In this document: positions 25,410-34,828 of the stretch, one piece after another
Layout of the letters: each line of letters opens with the position of its first letter
How positions within the stretch are numbered: the stretch's first letter is position 1
NCBI RefSeq assembly: GCF_018982965.1
Contig: NZ_JACBYP010000001.1
Span: 62,001 to 126,000 of the forward strand
Direction: 5' to 3'
Length of the DNA: 64,000 nucleotides
Source of the DNA: Streptomyces mayonensis
GTDB taxonomy: Bacteria; Actinomycetota; Actinomycetes; Streptomycetales; Streptomycetaceae
Position numbers and translations under genes: made by a program
The notes under the pieces: model-generated
What the model was told of the DNA's origin: nothing
What the model saw: only the letters and a program-made list of their open reading frames with translations
Database searches by the model: none

Positions 25410-25525
25410 CTCTGCGGTTTTGCAGCAACGAGGCCCATCTGTGCCCTTCGCGCCCCAGTGTTCATGAGGGCAGCGCAAAAGGTGGCGTATTCGTAACGCT
25501 ATATGACCGGAAAGGAGGCACTCAG

Positions 25526-25552
25526 GGATACGGGTACTGAACCCGTGTATCC
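25526..25552. terminator. Bulged hairpin at the edge of the mobile unit
   Basis: GGATAC-GGGT pairs with ACCC-GT-GTATCC around a 5-nt loop (ACTGA), leaving a 2-nt bulge. It lies in the 372-nt gap 25410-25781 between the effector gene and the CoA-transferase operon. It may end transcription from the catabolic operon to its right; an origin as part of an attachment site cannot be excluded. Confidence 0.35.
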
Positions 25553-25599
25553 AGAGCCACTCGGTGATCGTGCAGTCTCTTCACACGAGTCACTGCCAC

Positions 25600-25672
25600 C
25601 GAAATCCGTGAGTCCGCATCGGACACCCTGAACCGCAGTTTCGAGTTTCGTCCGGCACTTGTAGGTGGCGGC
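25600..25672 (-). pseudogene. Excisionase gene fragment (frameshifted)
   Basis: On the minus strand this stretch closely follows the 3' half of the intact excisionase gene (compare 21374-21436): the CCTACAAGT, GCCGG and GTTCAGGGTGTCCGA blocks align in order. A 5-nt deletion after CCTACAAGT breaks the frame. Read across frames it gives AGRNSKLRFRVSDADSR against AGRNAKLQFKVSDVDTW in the intact protein. The upstream half of the gene is not recognisable. It suggests an older or second integration event at this edge. Confidence 0.65.
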
Positions 25673-25781
25673 GCTCGAGCACTTGAAAGACAGCGAGTTA
25701 CTGGCCGTCGACGCGGCGAGTGCTGTACACGCTCGTCGACCATCTTCGGTCCGCGCGGTGATGTTGAACGCGGGCCGCTCC

Positions 25782-26438
25782 TCATGTGTGGCTCGCATCC
25801 CGGGCGATGGAATCGAGCACCAACGGTTCGGTCTTGGCTCGGACCTCGTCGAGGGTGACGCCCGGGGCGAGTTCGACGAGGCGCAGGCCGGCAGGGGTGA
25901 CGTCCAACACGCACAGGTCCGTGATGATCCGTTGAACGACGCCCCTGCCTGTGTAGGGGAGGGCGCACTCGTTAACGATCTTGGGGCTGCCGTCACGGGC
26001 CACGTGTTCCATCAGGACAACGACCTTCTTGGCGCCGTGGACCAGGTCCATCGCGCCGCCCATCCCCTTGACCACCTTTCCGGGGATCATCCAGTTGGCG
26101 ATGTCCCCGCCGGCGGAGACCTGCATCGCGCCGAGCACTGCCGCGTCTATCTTGCCGCCGCGGATCATCCCGAAGGACGTCGCGGAGTCGAAGAAGCTCG
26201 CGCCGCGGCGCACCGTCACCGTCTCCTTGCCGGCGTTGATGAGATCCGGGTCGACCTCTTCCTCGGTCGGGTAGCGGCCCGTTCCGAGGATGCCGTTCTC
26301 CGACTGCAGCACCAGTTCCACATCGTCGGGGACGTAACTCGGGATCATGGTCGGGAGACCGATGCCCAGGTTGACGTAGTCGCCGTCCTTGAGCTCTACG
26401 GCGGCGCGCGAGGCCATCTGTTCGCGTGTCCAGCTCAT
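25782..26438 (-). CDS. 3-oxoacid CoA-transferase subunit B
   Basis: 218 residues from the ATG overlapping the subunit A stop (ATGA), with AAGGAGGA upstream. It shows the family marks [20 protein letters not shown], the catalytic glutamate in [28 protein letters not shown] and the end [14 protein letters not shown]. With subunit A it moves CoA between succinyl-CoA (or another donor) and a 3-oxoacid such as acetoacetate or 3-oxoadipate. It is the last gene of the 13-gene aromatic operon. Given the BKACE encoded upstream, which releases acetoacetate, activation of acetoacetate is a sensible role. Confidence 0.88.
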   Translation of the reverse strand: MSWTREQMASRAAVELKDGDYVNLGIGLPTMIPSYVPDDVELVLQSENGILGTGRYPTEEEVDPDLINAGKETVTVRRGASFFDSATSFGMIRGGKIDAAVLGAMQVSAGGDIANWMIPGKVVKGMGGAMDLVHGAKKVVVLMEHVARDGSPKIVNECALPYTGRGVVQRIITDLCVLDVTPAGLRLVELAPGVTLDEVRAKTEPLVLDSIARDASHT

Positions 26439-27232
26439 CGCACGGATTCCTCCTTGTCTCCGGTGCCCCACGTCTCGTCGGGCCGCAAAGTCCGCTTCTC
26501 GATTCGCTTGTCTGCAGCCTGTTCAGGCGTGAGGGCGACGACCCGATGGACGTAGACGCCAGGTAGGTGAACCTCGTTGGGGTCGATGTCGCCGGGCTCG
26601 ACGAGATGTTCCACCTCGGCGATCGAGGTGCGTCCACACATGGCTGCCAGCGGGTTGAAGTTGCGGGCCGCGTCCTTGAAGACGAGGTTGCCGTGCCTGT
26701 CGCCCTTCCAGGCGCGCACCAGGCCGAAGTCGGCCACGATGGCGTGCTCGAGCACATGGTCGACGCCGTCGAAGGTCGCCACCGTCTTGGCCGGGGAAGC
26801 CACATCGACGGTTCCGTCGCCCGCGTACTTCCAGGGCATGCCGCCGTCGGCGACCTGGGTGCCCACGCCGGTGCGCGTGTAGAACGCCGCGATGCCCGAA
26901 CCACCGGCCCGCATCCGCTCGGCGAGCGTGCCCTGCGGGGTGAGCTCGACCTCCAACTCTCCGGCGAGGTACTGCCGGGCGAACTCCTTGTTCTCGCCTA
27001 CGTACGAGGCCACCACCCGGCGCAGACGGCCTGCGCCGAGCAGCAGGCCCAGACCCCAGTCGTCCACCCCCGCGTTGTTGGAGACCGTCTCCAGCTCGTC
27101 GACCCCGGCCCCGAGCAGGGCCCGGATCAGTACGGCGGGTACGCCGCACAACCCGAACCCGCCCACCGCGAGGGTGCTGCCGGAGGCGATGTCGGCGACT
27201 GCCTCGGTGGCGGAAGCCACGAGCTTGTCCAT
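26435..27232 (-). CDS. 3-oxoacid CoA-transferase subunit A
   Basis: 265 residues. Typical features: the N-terminal [36 protein letters not shown], the [20 protein letters not shown] loop, and [19 protein letters not shown]. It pairs with subunit B, which carries the catalytic glutamate. Its ATG and the thioesterase stop share one base (TAATG), so the two are made together. The C-terminal ~40 residues ([15 protein letters not shown]) are a common extension in the PcaI/ScoA group. Confidence 0.88.
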   Translation of the reverse strand: MDKLVASATEAVADIASGSTLAVGGFGLCGVPAVLIRALLGAGVDELETVSNNAGVDDWGLGLLLGAGRLRRVVASYVGENKEFARQYLAGELEVELTPQGTLAERMRAGGSGIAAFYTRTGVGTQVADGGMPWKYAGDGTVDVASPAKTVATFDGVDHVLEHAIVADFGLVRAWKGDRHGNLVFKDAARNFNPLAAMCGRTSIAEVEHLVEPGDIDPNEVHLPGVYVHRVVALTPEQAADKRIEKRTLRPDETWGTGDKEESVR

Positions 27233-27627
27233 TACGAGACCTCCGCCGTCGTCGGAGCCAGACGCTCCCGCAGCGTCTGTGGAACGGTCGCCGGTCGGCC
27301 GTCGGCGCCGACGTGGACGACCGAGTGCTCGCCGCGCACGCAGACGCCGTTCGGGCCGATGACGTCCCAGGTGTAGGTGATGGACGAGTTCCCGACATGC
27401 TCGACCTCGAGGCTGACGGTGTACTCAGCGCCCGCCATCAGCGGCTGGTGGTACGAGGCCGCGGTGGCGCGGCGGGGGAACCTGCCGATGTCGATGTCCG
27501 GGATCACCTCCCGGTACAGAGCGTGTTCGGTGTTCTCCGCCCACCGGTACGCCGCCGTGTAGTGGTAACGGCCGGAGGCATCGGTATCGGACCAGGCGAC
27601 GATGCCAGAGGCGGTGTAGACGCTCAT
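27232..27627 (-). CDS. Hotdog-fold acyl-CoA thioesterase (4HBT type)
   Basis: 131 residues, the usual length for single hotdog thioesterases. [20 protein letters not shown] supplies the conserved DTDxxG-type opening with the catalytic Asp, and the rest has the alternating beta pattern of the fold ([16 protein letters not shown]). Its ATG overlaps the BKACE stop by 4 nt. A BKACE-thioesterase pair is also found in carnitine degradation, where the thioesterase frees the acid from the acyl-CoA made by the BKACE. The same two-step logic probably applies here to another acid. Confidence 0.8.
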   Translation of the reverse strand: MSVYTASGIVAWSDTDASGRYHYTAAYRWAENTEHALYREVIPDIDIGRFPRRATAASYHQPLMAGAEYTVSLEVEHVGNSSITYTWDVIGPNGVCVRGEHSVVHVGADGRPATVPQTLRERLAPTTAEVS

Positions 27628-28526
27628 GTGGTCACCTCGTCGAGCTGCTTGAGGCCCAGCATGTCGCGTGCCTCGCTGGGAGTGGCGATCTCGTAACCGA
27701 GTTCGCGGATGATGCGCACGGCGCGCTCCGCCAGCTCCAGGTTGGTGGCGAGCCGACCGCGCGAGTAGTAAAGGTTGTCTTCGAGACCGACTCGCATGTG
27801 GCCGCCGAGGAGCAGGCCATGGGTCGTCGCCGGAAGCTGGGTCGGTCCGATGCCAGAGACACCCCAGAGCGTTCCCTCAGGCAGGTGTTCCACGAGCAGT
27901 TGGAGGATCTTGGGGGTGTACGGCAGGCCGCCCTGGAAGCTGCGCTGGCCGCCGAGGACGATGTTGCAGTAGTACGGCGGGGAGTCGAGACCCTCGGCGG
28001 TCAGGGTGGTGAAGTCGGACATGATGTGCCCGAGGTTGAAGACCTCCCACTCCGGCTTGATGCCGCGCTGGGTCATCTGATCGAGCAGCCGGCGAGTGCG
28101 CTTCGGGGTCGTCGTGACGAGATACTCCCGCTCGGGAGTGCTGGCCGTGATGGTGTGTGAGTCGAGAGTGGCCATCTCGCAGCCGACGCCCTCGATGCCC
28201 TTGATCCTCTGGTGCCAGTCAAGCTCCCACAGTTCGTCGTTGAGACGAACCGGCATGTCGCCGTGGATGCCGCCTCCTGTGGAGTTGTTGATGACGATGT
28301 CCGTCCGGGCTCGGATCAGGGAGTTGATCTCGGAGTAGACATCGGGGTCACAGGTGGCCAGGCCGTCCTCGCGGCGGGCGTGGACGGCGACGACGCTCGC
28401 ACCGACCTCCCAGCAGCGGGCCACGTCATCGGCGATCTCCTGCGGAGTGACGGGCAGATGAGGGCTCTGTTCCTTCGTTGCCATGCCCCCGGTCGGGGCG
28501 ATCGTGAGAATGATCTTTCGGCTCAT
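27624..28526 (-). CDS. Beta-keto acid cleavage enzyme (BKACE, DUF849)
   Basis: 300 residues from the ATG with GGGAGA upstream; the open frame continues further up without a start signal. Motifs of the family: [36 protein letters not shown] (Zn-site His), VINNSTGGG, and [14 protein letters not shown] near the end with the second metal His and the RVGLED signature. BKACEs condense a beta-keto acid with acetyl-CoA to give acetoacetate and a new acyl-CoA. Its neighbours, a ketone-carboxylase-like HyuAB pair upstream and a thioesterase plus CoA-transferase downstream, would supply the keto acid and use both products. Confidence 0.88.
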   Translation of the reverse strand: MSRKIILTIAPTGGMATKEQSPHLPVTPQEIADDVARCWEVGASVVAVHARREDGLATCDPDVYSEINSLIRARTDIVINNSTGGGIHGDMPVRLNDELWELDWHQRIKGIEGVGCEMATLDSHTITASTPEREYLVTTTPKRTRRLLDQMTQRGIKPEWEVFNLGHIMSDFTTLTAEGLDSPPYYCNIVLGGQRSFQGGLPYTPKILQLLVEHLPEGTLWGVSGIGPTQLPATTHGLLLGGHMRVGLEDNLYYSRGRLATNLELAERAVRIIRELGYEIATPSEARDMLGLKQLDEVTT

Positions 28527-28552
28527 CGGATGTCTCCCGTGGTCGTCCCGGC

Positions 28553-30706
28553 TCAGCGCAGCGAGCTGAGGTCGAGTTCGAGGTCGTGGAACGGTTCCTG
28601 GTCGGTGAGATGTACGTCGACCGCGAGCAAGGCACCGGTGCTGGGGCAGGCCCACCCGGTGACCGTCAGGTCCGAGTGGAGGGGCGCGCCGACCGAACGC
28701 GGCAGCGTCAGAGCGAAGCGGTGCGCTCCCTCGCGCCACCGGGTCGAGTCGGTGGCGAGCACGACACCCTCGGGGGTTTGGACCTGGACCTGCCCGGTGG
28801 CCGGGGCCCGCGTGAGCAGGAGACGGTCGCCGAGTCGCACTGTGTCGTCGGAAGCCGCCTCTGAGACGGGCAACGGATCCTTGACGGCCGCCGGTTCGAC
28901 GCCCAGTCGGGCGGCACGCCGCTCCCGGCGGGCGGCCGACGTGGCGGTCTCGTCGACCGCGTCGCCGCCCCCGTCGAGCACCACGCCGTACGTCTCCTGG
29001 GCTTCGTCGCGGGTGACCAGGCCGTAGCGGATGTCGTCCAGGACGTCGGCGGGGTCGCGGTCGAGCGGATCACCGATGCCGCCGCCCCCCTGCCAGGAGA
29101 CCTCGAACAGGTCCGCCGGAGTCATCGGGAAGGAGCCGGGCTTCGGCCCGAGGCGCTGGGCATTTCCCTCGCCCGCCCGGAAGCGCTGGCTGATCATAGA
29201 GCCGGGCAGGCCGCCGCCCAGCCCGACGGAGTTCGGCACCTCGGCCCCGTGCGTCATCACCAGCGCCTCGGCCTGGGGTACGGATACGGTGATGCCGACC
29301 TCGGCGCCGAGCCCGCCACGGCGGCGGCCGGCGCCGCCGGTACCGGGGGCGAGACGCCGGTAGTGGTAGAAGAGCGGGTTCTTCTGCTCGTTGACCTCCA
29401 CGTCGGCGATCGAGGGGCACGGCGCGTTGATCGGCCCGGCCGCGTTCTGCCCGTCGTGGTCGGCGAACGCGCCGAAGCCACCGGCCAGCGGGTCCATCAG
29501 GTGCAGGCCGAACACCTTCCCGTGCCGGTCGCGGCCGGACAGGTTGAAGGTCGCCATGGTGCCGCTGCTGACGGCCTGGGCGCGGTGCGCGTACTTCGGC
29601 GAGGCGAGCAGCAGCCGGTTGAGCGCCGCGGAGACGACGTTGCTGACGGTCCACACGGCTTCGACGGTGGCCGACCCGACCGGCGCCGGAGGCACCGCGG
29701 TGCACACGAGACCGTCGGGCGCCGAGATCTCCACCGGGCGCAACAGGCCCTCGTTCCACGGGATGCCGAAGCCCAGGGTAGGAATCACCGCGCCCGCGAC
29801 GCCGCCGGCCAAGCCCGCGCGGGAGGAGTTCACGAAGCCGTTGGCCTGAGGGGAGGAGCCGGAGAAGTCGAAGTGGAGACTGTCACCGCGTTTGGTCAGG
29901 ACGCAGTCGATGACGAACAGCAGGTTCTGCTTGCCGTCGTGCTCCAGGAAGTCGCGGGTGTGCACGACGCCGTCCGGCAGTTCGCGCAGCCGCGCACGGA
30001 CCAGGGCCTCGGCGTCGTCGACCATCGTGTGCATCACCGAAAGCACGGTGGACGTGCCGTACCGGTGGGAGAGTTCGGTCAGCCGCTCGGACGCGACGTT
30101 CAGGGTGGCGATGAACGCCCGGATGTCGAGGCCCACCTGGTCCGGCAGGCGCGACGCCGTGAGGATCATGTCGAGCACGTCCTGGCGCAGTTCACCGCCG
30201 TCGACCAGCTTGACGGCCGGGATGCGCAACCCCTCCTGCCACACCTCGGTGGCCTTCGGCGACCAGGAGGCGAAGTCCATGCCGCCGATGTCGGTCTCGT
30301 GCGCCATCACCCCCGCCCAGCCGAGCAGTTCACCGTCGACGATCAACGGTGCGCACATCTGCACATCGTTCTGGTGCAGGGCGCCGATGAACGGATCGTT
30401 GCCGATGATGCGGTCGCCGTCCTTGAGCCGGGTGCCGTTGCCCAGCAGGTGACGTATGAGGGAGCCCACCGGAGGCGCCTCGAAGGTCACCTGGTGGCCC
30501 ATCGTCACGAACGCGCCGTCCGGCAGGTAGATGCCAGTGAAGAAGTCGCTCGCCTCCGTCACCGTCGGGCTGCCGCTGACGGATTGCAGCGCGAGCCGCA
30601 TCTGGTCGGTGATGGCGATGAGCCGGCTGCGGACGACCTGGCGGATCACCGGGTCTGTACTCGCGTCGTCCAAGGAGACGGGGGCCACCTCGATTGCGGA
30701 GGTCAT
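28553..30706 (-). CDS. hyuB: HyuB / ketone carboxylase-like subunit
   Basis: 717 residues, longer than the ~550-600 of plain hydantoinase B. Residues to about 560 follow the HyuB/acetone-carboxylase alpha pattern ([54 protein letters not shown]). The C-terminal ~100 residues contain [16 protein letters not shown] and end in [14 protein letters not shown], like the small gamma-type subunit of acetone/acetophenone carboxylases, though only one Cys of that metal site is visible. A fused ATP-dependent ketone carboxylase is therefore favoured over a hydantoinase. One base separates its ATG from the HyuA stop. Confidence 0.8.
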   Translation of the reverse strand: MTSAIEVAPVSLDDASTDPVIRQVVRSRLIAITDQMRLALQSVSGSPTVTEASDFFTGIYLPDGAFVTMGHQVTFEAPPVGSLIRHLLGNGTRLKDGDRIIGNDPFIGALHQNDVQMCAPLIVDGELLGWAGVMAHETDIGGMDFASWSPKATEVWQEGLRIPAVKLVDGGELRQDVLDMILTASRLPDQVGLDIRAFIATLNVASERLTELSHRYGTSTVLSVMHTMVDDAEALVRARLRELPDGVVHTRDFLEHDGKQNLLFVIDCVLTKRGDSLHFDFSGSSPQANGFVNSSRAGLAGGVAGAVIPTLGFGIPWNEGLLRPVEISAPDGLVCTAVPPAPVGSATVEAVWTVSNVVSAALNRLLLASPKYAHRAQAVSSGTMATFNLSGRDRHGKVFGLHLMDPLAGGFGAFADHDGQNAAGPINAPCPSIADVEVNEQKNPLFYHYRRLAPGTGGAGRRRGGLGAEVGITVSVPQAEALVMTHGAEVPNSVGLGGGLPGSMISQRFRAGEGNAQRLGPKPGSFPMTPADLFEVSWQGGGGIGDPLDRDPADVLDDIRYGLVTRDEAQETYGVVLDGGGDAVDETATSAARRERRAARLGVEPAAVKDPLPVSEAASDDTVRLGDRLLLTRAPATGQVQVQTPEGVVLATDSTRWREGAHRFALTLPRSVGAPLHSDLTVTGWACPSTGALLAVDVHLTDQEPFHDLELDLSSLR

Positions 30707-30707
30707 G

Positions 30708-32804
30708 TCAGTTCACCTTCACGTGGATGAGGCCGAGTGCGTCCGTGGTGGCGACCCCGCCCGGGGGGACCACCACGACGCAGCCGGGGAGCTGGACGAG
30801 CGCGGGACCGGCGATCTCCTGACCGGCCGCGGGACGCCGGACGCTGTACACGGCGGTCTCGTCGGGGTGCGCGGCGTCGTCGAACACCACCGGACGCGTG
30901 CCGAGCCGGGTGAACGGCTCCCCCGTGCCGTGCCCGTCCGCCGTGGCAGACGGAAGCGCCGCCACGGAACGGACCGAGAGGAGTTCGAAGCCCGCTTCCC
31001 GGAAGCCGGAGCCCTTGCCCCACAACTGCTCGTACTCCTCCTCGAAGCTGTGCAGAAGCTCCGCGAGGGCATCCTTGTCCGGCGAAGTGGGCACCGTGAC
31101 GTCGACGTGGTGTGCCTGGCCGAAGTAGCGGATGGACGCGGTGTGGGTGACAGTGCCGAGCGCGGGGTCGGGGAGCGCCGCGGCGGCACGCGCACTCGTG
31201 TCCGCGAGGGCATCGGCGACCACGCGGGCGTCCTCGCTGCTCGGGCCGACCTCCGAGAGCACACGCCGGTAACACGTGCGCGACGACGTGGTCTTGAGAT
31301 CGGACGTGCCGGCTCCGAACGCCGACTGGGCAGTGGCCGTCGGCGGCACGATGAAGCCGGCAAGGCCCGCCTCGCGGCACAGCGCCCACGCGTGCGACGG
31401 GCCGGATCCGCCACCGGCGACCAGGGTGAACTCCCGTGGGTCGTGGCCGCGTTCGATGGTGACGGCGCGCAGCAGGTCGGCCATCGCGTTGTCGAAGACG
31501 ACGCGTATCGCCCTGGCCGCCTCGACGGCGCCGAGGCCGAGCGGCGCGCCGACCCGCTCCGCGATGGCCCGCTCGGCGGCCTCGCGGTCCAGGACGATGC
31601 CCCCGCTCCCGAACTGCTCCGGGTCGAGCACGCCGAGGACCAGGTCGGCGTCGGTGGTCGTCGGCTCGATGCCGCCCTTGCCGTAGCAGACCGGGCCCGG
31701 CTCGGCGCCCGCGCTGCGCGGTCCGACGCTCAGGACGCCGCCCTCGACGGCCGCGATCGAGCCGCCGCCGGCGCCGATCGAGGCGATGTCGATGCTGGGT
31801 ACGCGCATGTCGGCGCCGCCGACGGTGACTTCGTCGCTCATCAGGGCGACGCCGTCCGTGACGACGCCGACGTCGAAGCTGGTACCGCCGACGTCCATGG
31901 TCAGGACGTTCGGGGCGCCGAGTTCCGCGCCGAGCTTCTGTCCGGCGACGACACAGGAGGCCGGTCCCGACAGCAGGTTCGACACCGGGCGCTCGGTGAC
32001 GGTCCGTGCCGGGACCACGCCGCCCGCGCTCGTCGTCATCATGATCGGGGCGGTCATGCCGAGCGCGGCCAGCCGCTCTTCGAGGAGGGTGAGGTAGCGC
32101 CCCTGCACCGGCCCGAGTGCCGCGTTCGCCACCGTGGTCGAGGCGCGGGCGTACTCGCCCACCGAGGGCGCGATCTCGTGCGAGAGGGAGAGGAAGGAGC
32201 CGGGCAGCTTCTGCTCGACGAGCTTGGCGACGGCGAGTTCATGGGCCGGGTTCTCCGTGGCCCACAGCAGGCAGACGGCCACGGCTTCCACGCCCAGGTC
32301 CCGCAGGCGGCCGAGCGCGTCGAGCACGTCGGCCTCGTCCAGCGGAGTGCGGACGGTGCCGTCCGAGTCAATGCGCTCGGTCACCTCCACGACCTGGGGA
32401 CGGGGCACCAGCGGCGCCACCTGGCCGCGCAGGTGGTAGTCGCCGAGGTCCAGGCCCTGCAGGCCGGCGGTGCCGCGGCGCAGCCGGCCGATCTCCAGGA
32501 CGTCGCCGAATCCGGCGGTGGTGATGAGTCCGGTCTTCGCCGAGCGCCCGGTCAGCAGCGAGTTGAGGCCGACCGTGGTGCCGTGCCCGAACCGGGTGAT
32601 CCGGGAGCACAGTTCCCTGGTGTCGAGGCCGACGGTCTCGGCGGCGAGATGGACGGCATTGATCACGCCTGTCACCACGTCGGAGGTGGTCGGGGACTTG
32701 CACACCCAGGACTCGCCGTCGGGGGAGCGGAGCCACAGGTCGGTGAACGTGCCACCGACGTCGGTGCCGATCGTCCAGCCGGGGGCGGGGGATGGAGTGG
32801 TCAT
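30708..32804 (-). CDS. hyuA: HyuA / ketone carboxylase-like ATPase subunit
   Basis: 698 residues. The opening TIGTDVGGTFTDLWLRSPDG is the actin-like ATP-binding phosphate loop of HyuA, followed by RFGHGTTVGLNSLL, the metal/ATP segment LTMDVGGTSFDVGVV, and GAGGGSIAAVE. Paired with the adjacent HyuB it forms an ATP-dependent enzyme of the hydantoinase/oxoprolinase/acetone carboxylase superfamily. AAAGGGAG stands before the ATG. In this operon, between a C-C hydrolase and a BKACE, carboxylation of a ketone to a beta-keto acid is the role that links its neighbours (inference). Confidence 0.82.
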   Translation of the reverse strand: MTTPSPAPGWTIGTDVGGTFTDLWLRSPDGESWVCKSPTTSDVVTGVINAVHLAAETVGLDTRELCSRITRFGHGTTVGLNSLLTGRSAKTGLITTAGFGDVLEIGRLRRGTAGLQGLDLGDYHLRGQVAPLVPRPQVVEVTERIDSDGTVRTPLDEADVLDALGRLRDLGVEAVAVCLLWATENPAHELAVAKLVEQKLPGSFLSLSHEIAPSVGEYARASTTVANAALGPVQGRYLTLLEERLAALGMTAPIMMTTSAGGVVPARTVTERPVSNLLSGPASCVVAGQKLGAELGAPNVLTMDVGGTSFDVGVVTDGVALMSDEVTVGGADMRVPSIDIASIGAGGGSIAAVEGGVLSVGPRSAGAEPGPVCYGKGGIEPTTTDADLVLGVLDPEQFGSGGIVLDREAAERAIAERVGAPLGLGAVEAARAIRVVFDNAMADLLRAVTIERGHDPREFTLVAGGGSGPSHAWALCREAGLAGFIVPPTATAQSAFGAGTSDLKTTSSRTCYRRVLSEVGPSSEDARVVADALADTSARAAAALPDPALGTVTHTASIRYFGQAHHVDVTVPTSPDKDALAELLHSFEEEYEQLWGKGSGFREAGFELLSVRSVAALPSATADGHGTGEPFTRLGTRPVVFDDAAHPDETAVYSVRRPAAGQEIAGPALVQLPGCVVVVPPGGVATTDALGLIHVKVN

Positions 32805-32813
32805 GGCTCCCTT

Positions 32814-33962
32814 TCAGAGGCGGTCGGCGACCCAGTCGGCGATGTAGTGCGAGGGAACGGACTCGTTGTCCGCGCCGGCGTGCGACGAACCGCCCTCGGC
32901 GCGGCCGAACGCCTTGAAGTGGCGGTCGGGGCTGCCGACGGCGTTCTCGTACTCGGGCACGGCGAACTCCATCGGGATCTGCCGGTCGTCCTCGCCGTGC
33001 GTGACGAGGAACGGGACGGTGATCTGCTCGACCACGCCCTCCAGCGTCATGCTGGGCGCAAACGCCATGAAGTCGTCGAGGTCGGTCTTGCCGAACACCC
33101 ACTGGACGTGGTCCCAGTAGTGCGGCACGGGGTTCTCGCCCTCGCGCTGCAGACGGCGCTTCTGGAGTTCGCCCCAGTTGTAGTTGGCGCCCCAGACGGC
33201 ACAGAGCTTGAAGCGCTTCTCGAAGGCGGCCGCACGCGGCGCGTAGTAGCCCCCGAGCGAGACGCCGCTCATGCCGATGCGGGTGCTGTCCACGTCCGGC
33301 CGGGTCTCCAGGTAGTCCACGGCGGCACCGGCCCAGCGCTCGCTGTCGTGGATCGCGGGAAGTCCCCGCTCGCGCAGCGAGGCGCCGGTGCCCGGCTGGT
33401 CGACGCAGAGCGTCGCGATGCCGCGGCGCGCGAGCTCCCTCGGCAGCCCGAGCCTGAACAGCATCTCCTTCATGGAGTCCAGGCCGTTGCAGAACACCAT
33501 GACCGGGTATCCACCCACCGGGGGCTCGCCGTCGGCGGGGACGAAGAGCGCCGGGTACGAGGTGTTCTCGTAGGGGATCTCGACGAACTCGGCCCGCTCC
33601 CGGCCGTGTTCGATCGCAAGCCGACAGGTCTCGACGGACTTGCGGTAGGCGACCTCGCGCGGTGCGTAGTGCCGGCTCTGCATGCGCTCGGCGACCAGGT
33701 AGTAGACCGAGGCGCGGGCATAGCGTGCGGCGGCCGACAGCGCATGCCCGTCCGCGAGGTTCCGCTCGGCATCGCGCACGAGTCCGTCGGCGAACGCGCA
33801 CCACGACTGGAAGAACTTCTCGGTGCCGGTGTCGTCGCCGTCCTTGGCCGCGTCCACGAGCGGGGCGCAGATCTGTTCCACCTCACCGATCTGACCGCCG
33901 CAGTTCATGGCGATGCTGACCGACAGGCTCCATACGTAATTGGTGGGGAAGTAGCGGAACAT
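32814..33962 (-). CDS. Alpha/beta hydrolase, 2,6-dihydroxypseudooxynicotine-hydrolase/FrsA-like
   Basis: 382 residues from the ATG with GGGGAAG 5 nt upstream; a GTG 6 nt earlier overlaps the SDR stop and may be used instead. An N-terminal helical cap (about 1-120, ADGLVRDAERNLADGHALSA) precedes the alpha/beta core with the nucleophile GMSGVSLGGYY, an acid in HGEDDRQIP and a C-terminal His (SSHAG). This cap-plus-core shape is that of 2,6-dihydroxypseudooxynicotine hydrolase, which breaks a C-C bond next to a ketone. After extradiol ring opening such a C-C hydrolase is expected. A relative lies at 62560-63684. Confidence 0.78.
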   Translation of the reverse strand: MFRYFPTNYVWSLSVSIAMNCGGQIGEVEQICAPLVDAAKDGDDTGTEKFFQSWCAFADGLVRDAERNLADGHALSAAARYARASVYYLVAERMQSRHYAPREVAYRKSVETCRLAIEHGRERAEFVEIPYENTSYPALFVPADGEPPVGGYPVMVFCNGLDSMKEMLFRLGLPRELARRGIATLCVDQPGTGASLRERGLPAIHDSERWAGAAVDYLETRPDVDSTRIGMSGVSLGGYYAPRAAAFEKRFKLCAVWGANYNWGELQKRRLQREGENPVPHYWDHVQWVFGKTDLDDFMAFAPSMTLEGVVEQITVPFLVTHGEDDRQIPMEFAVPEYENAVGSPDRHFKAFGRAEGGSSHAGADNESVPSHYIADWVADRL

Positions 33963-33964
33963 GG

Positions 33965-34792
33965 TCACTTCCCCACGCGGTCGGCGGTGCCGTTGCTGAT
34001 CACTGCGCGGTTGAACACACCCTGGTCGGCGACGATGGTCTGCCCGGTCATCGTGGTGTTGTTGCGGGAGGCGAGGTAGGCATAGAGCGGCGCGTACTCC
34101 TCCGGGGTCGGCAGGGTCGGCAGCAGCGCGAGACTGACGAACTGCGCCTCGAAGTCCTCCTTGGGGATGTCGGACTGCTTGTTGTCCTCCAGGCCGAGCG
34201 CATGGGGGCCGCGCAGCTGGCTGTTGGCGATTCCCGACGGGGCCACCCCATTGACCCGGACCTTCGGAGCGAACTCGAAGGCGAGCTGATTGACCACGCT
34301 GCGCACCGCGCCCTTGGCCGCCGTGTAGAAGAGTCCACCGCCGTCGGCGGCGTAGGCCGCGGTGGAGGAGGTCAGCACGATGGAGCCGCCCGTCTTCTCC
34401 AGATCGTCCACGAAGACCTTGGCGGCCAGGATGTAGCCGAGGGTGTCGACGTGGAACACCTCGTCGAACAGCGACTCGACCCTGTCCAGGGGGACGTCGC
34501 GCAGCGGGATGTTGCCGTCGAAGATGCCGTGCGCGCCGACGAGGGCGTCGATGCGGCCGAAGCGGTCCAGGACCGACTGCCGACAGGCGATCAGGTCCTC
34601 GGTACGGGTGACGTCGCCGCGCACGAGCAGCACGTCGTCGCCGAACTCGGCCTTGAGGTCGGTCAGTTTGTCGGCGGAGATCTCCAGTATGGCGACCTGG
34701 GCGCCTTCCTCGAAGAAGTGGCGGGCGAGGCCGAGGCCGAGGCCCGAGCCGCCGCCGGTGATGAGGACGACATGGTTGTCGAGCATCTGCAT
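33965..34792 (-). CDS. SDR, cis-dihydrodiol dehydrogenase-like (BphB type)
   Basis: 275 residues. LITGGGSGLGLGLARHFFEEG is the NAD-binding glycine loop; DVTR and GAHGIFDGNIPL follow, with S and Y-x-x-x-K in TSSTAAY and FYTAAKGAVRSV. The stretch VAPSGIANSQLRGP is typical of BphB-like cis-2,3-dihydrodiol dehydrogenases, which re-aromatise the diol made by a Rieske dioxygenase, giving a catechol. It lies in one operon with that dioxygenase. AAGGA precedes the ATG. Start and stop contexts indicate translational coupling to the hydrolase gene. Confidence 0.83.
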   Translation of the reverse strand: MQMLDNHVVLITGGGSGLGLGLARHFFEEGAQVAILEISADKLTDLKAEFGDDVLLVRGDVTRTEDLIACRQSVLDRFGRIDALVGAHGIFDGNIPLRDVPLDRVESLFDEVFHVDTLGYILAAKVFVDDLEKTGGSIVLTSSTAAYAADGGGLFYTAAKGAVRSVVNQLAFEFAPKVRVNGVAPSGIANSQLRGPHALGLEDNKQSDIPKEDFEAQFVSLALLPTLPTPEEYAPLYAYLASRNNTTMTGQTIVADQGVFNRAVISNGTADRVGK

Positions 34793-34828
34793 GAGGGGTC
34801 CTTGCTGGGGGTTTTCGAAGAGTGGGGA

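Noticed and set aside
20042..25500. Direct-repeat attachment sites (GCAAAAGGT near 20067 and 25489)
   Set aside because: The shared stretch is only nine bases and the flanks do not match, so it is no better than chance.
25499..25996. 165-residue minus-strand frame at the edge of the mobile unit
   Set aside because: It overlaps the CoA-transferase subunit B gene in another frame and only part of it resembles the excisionase; treated as a pseudogene fragment.
30531..34079. 1,182-residue open frame on the plus strand
   Set aside because: It is antisense to HyuA/HyuB and the hydrolase, all of which show family motifs and overlapping starts. No start signal or domain in the long frame.
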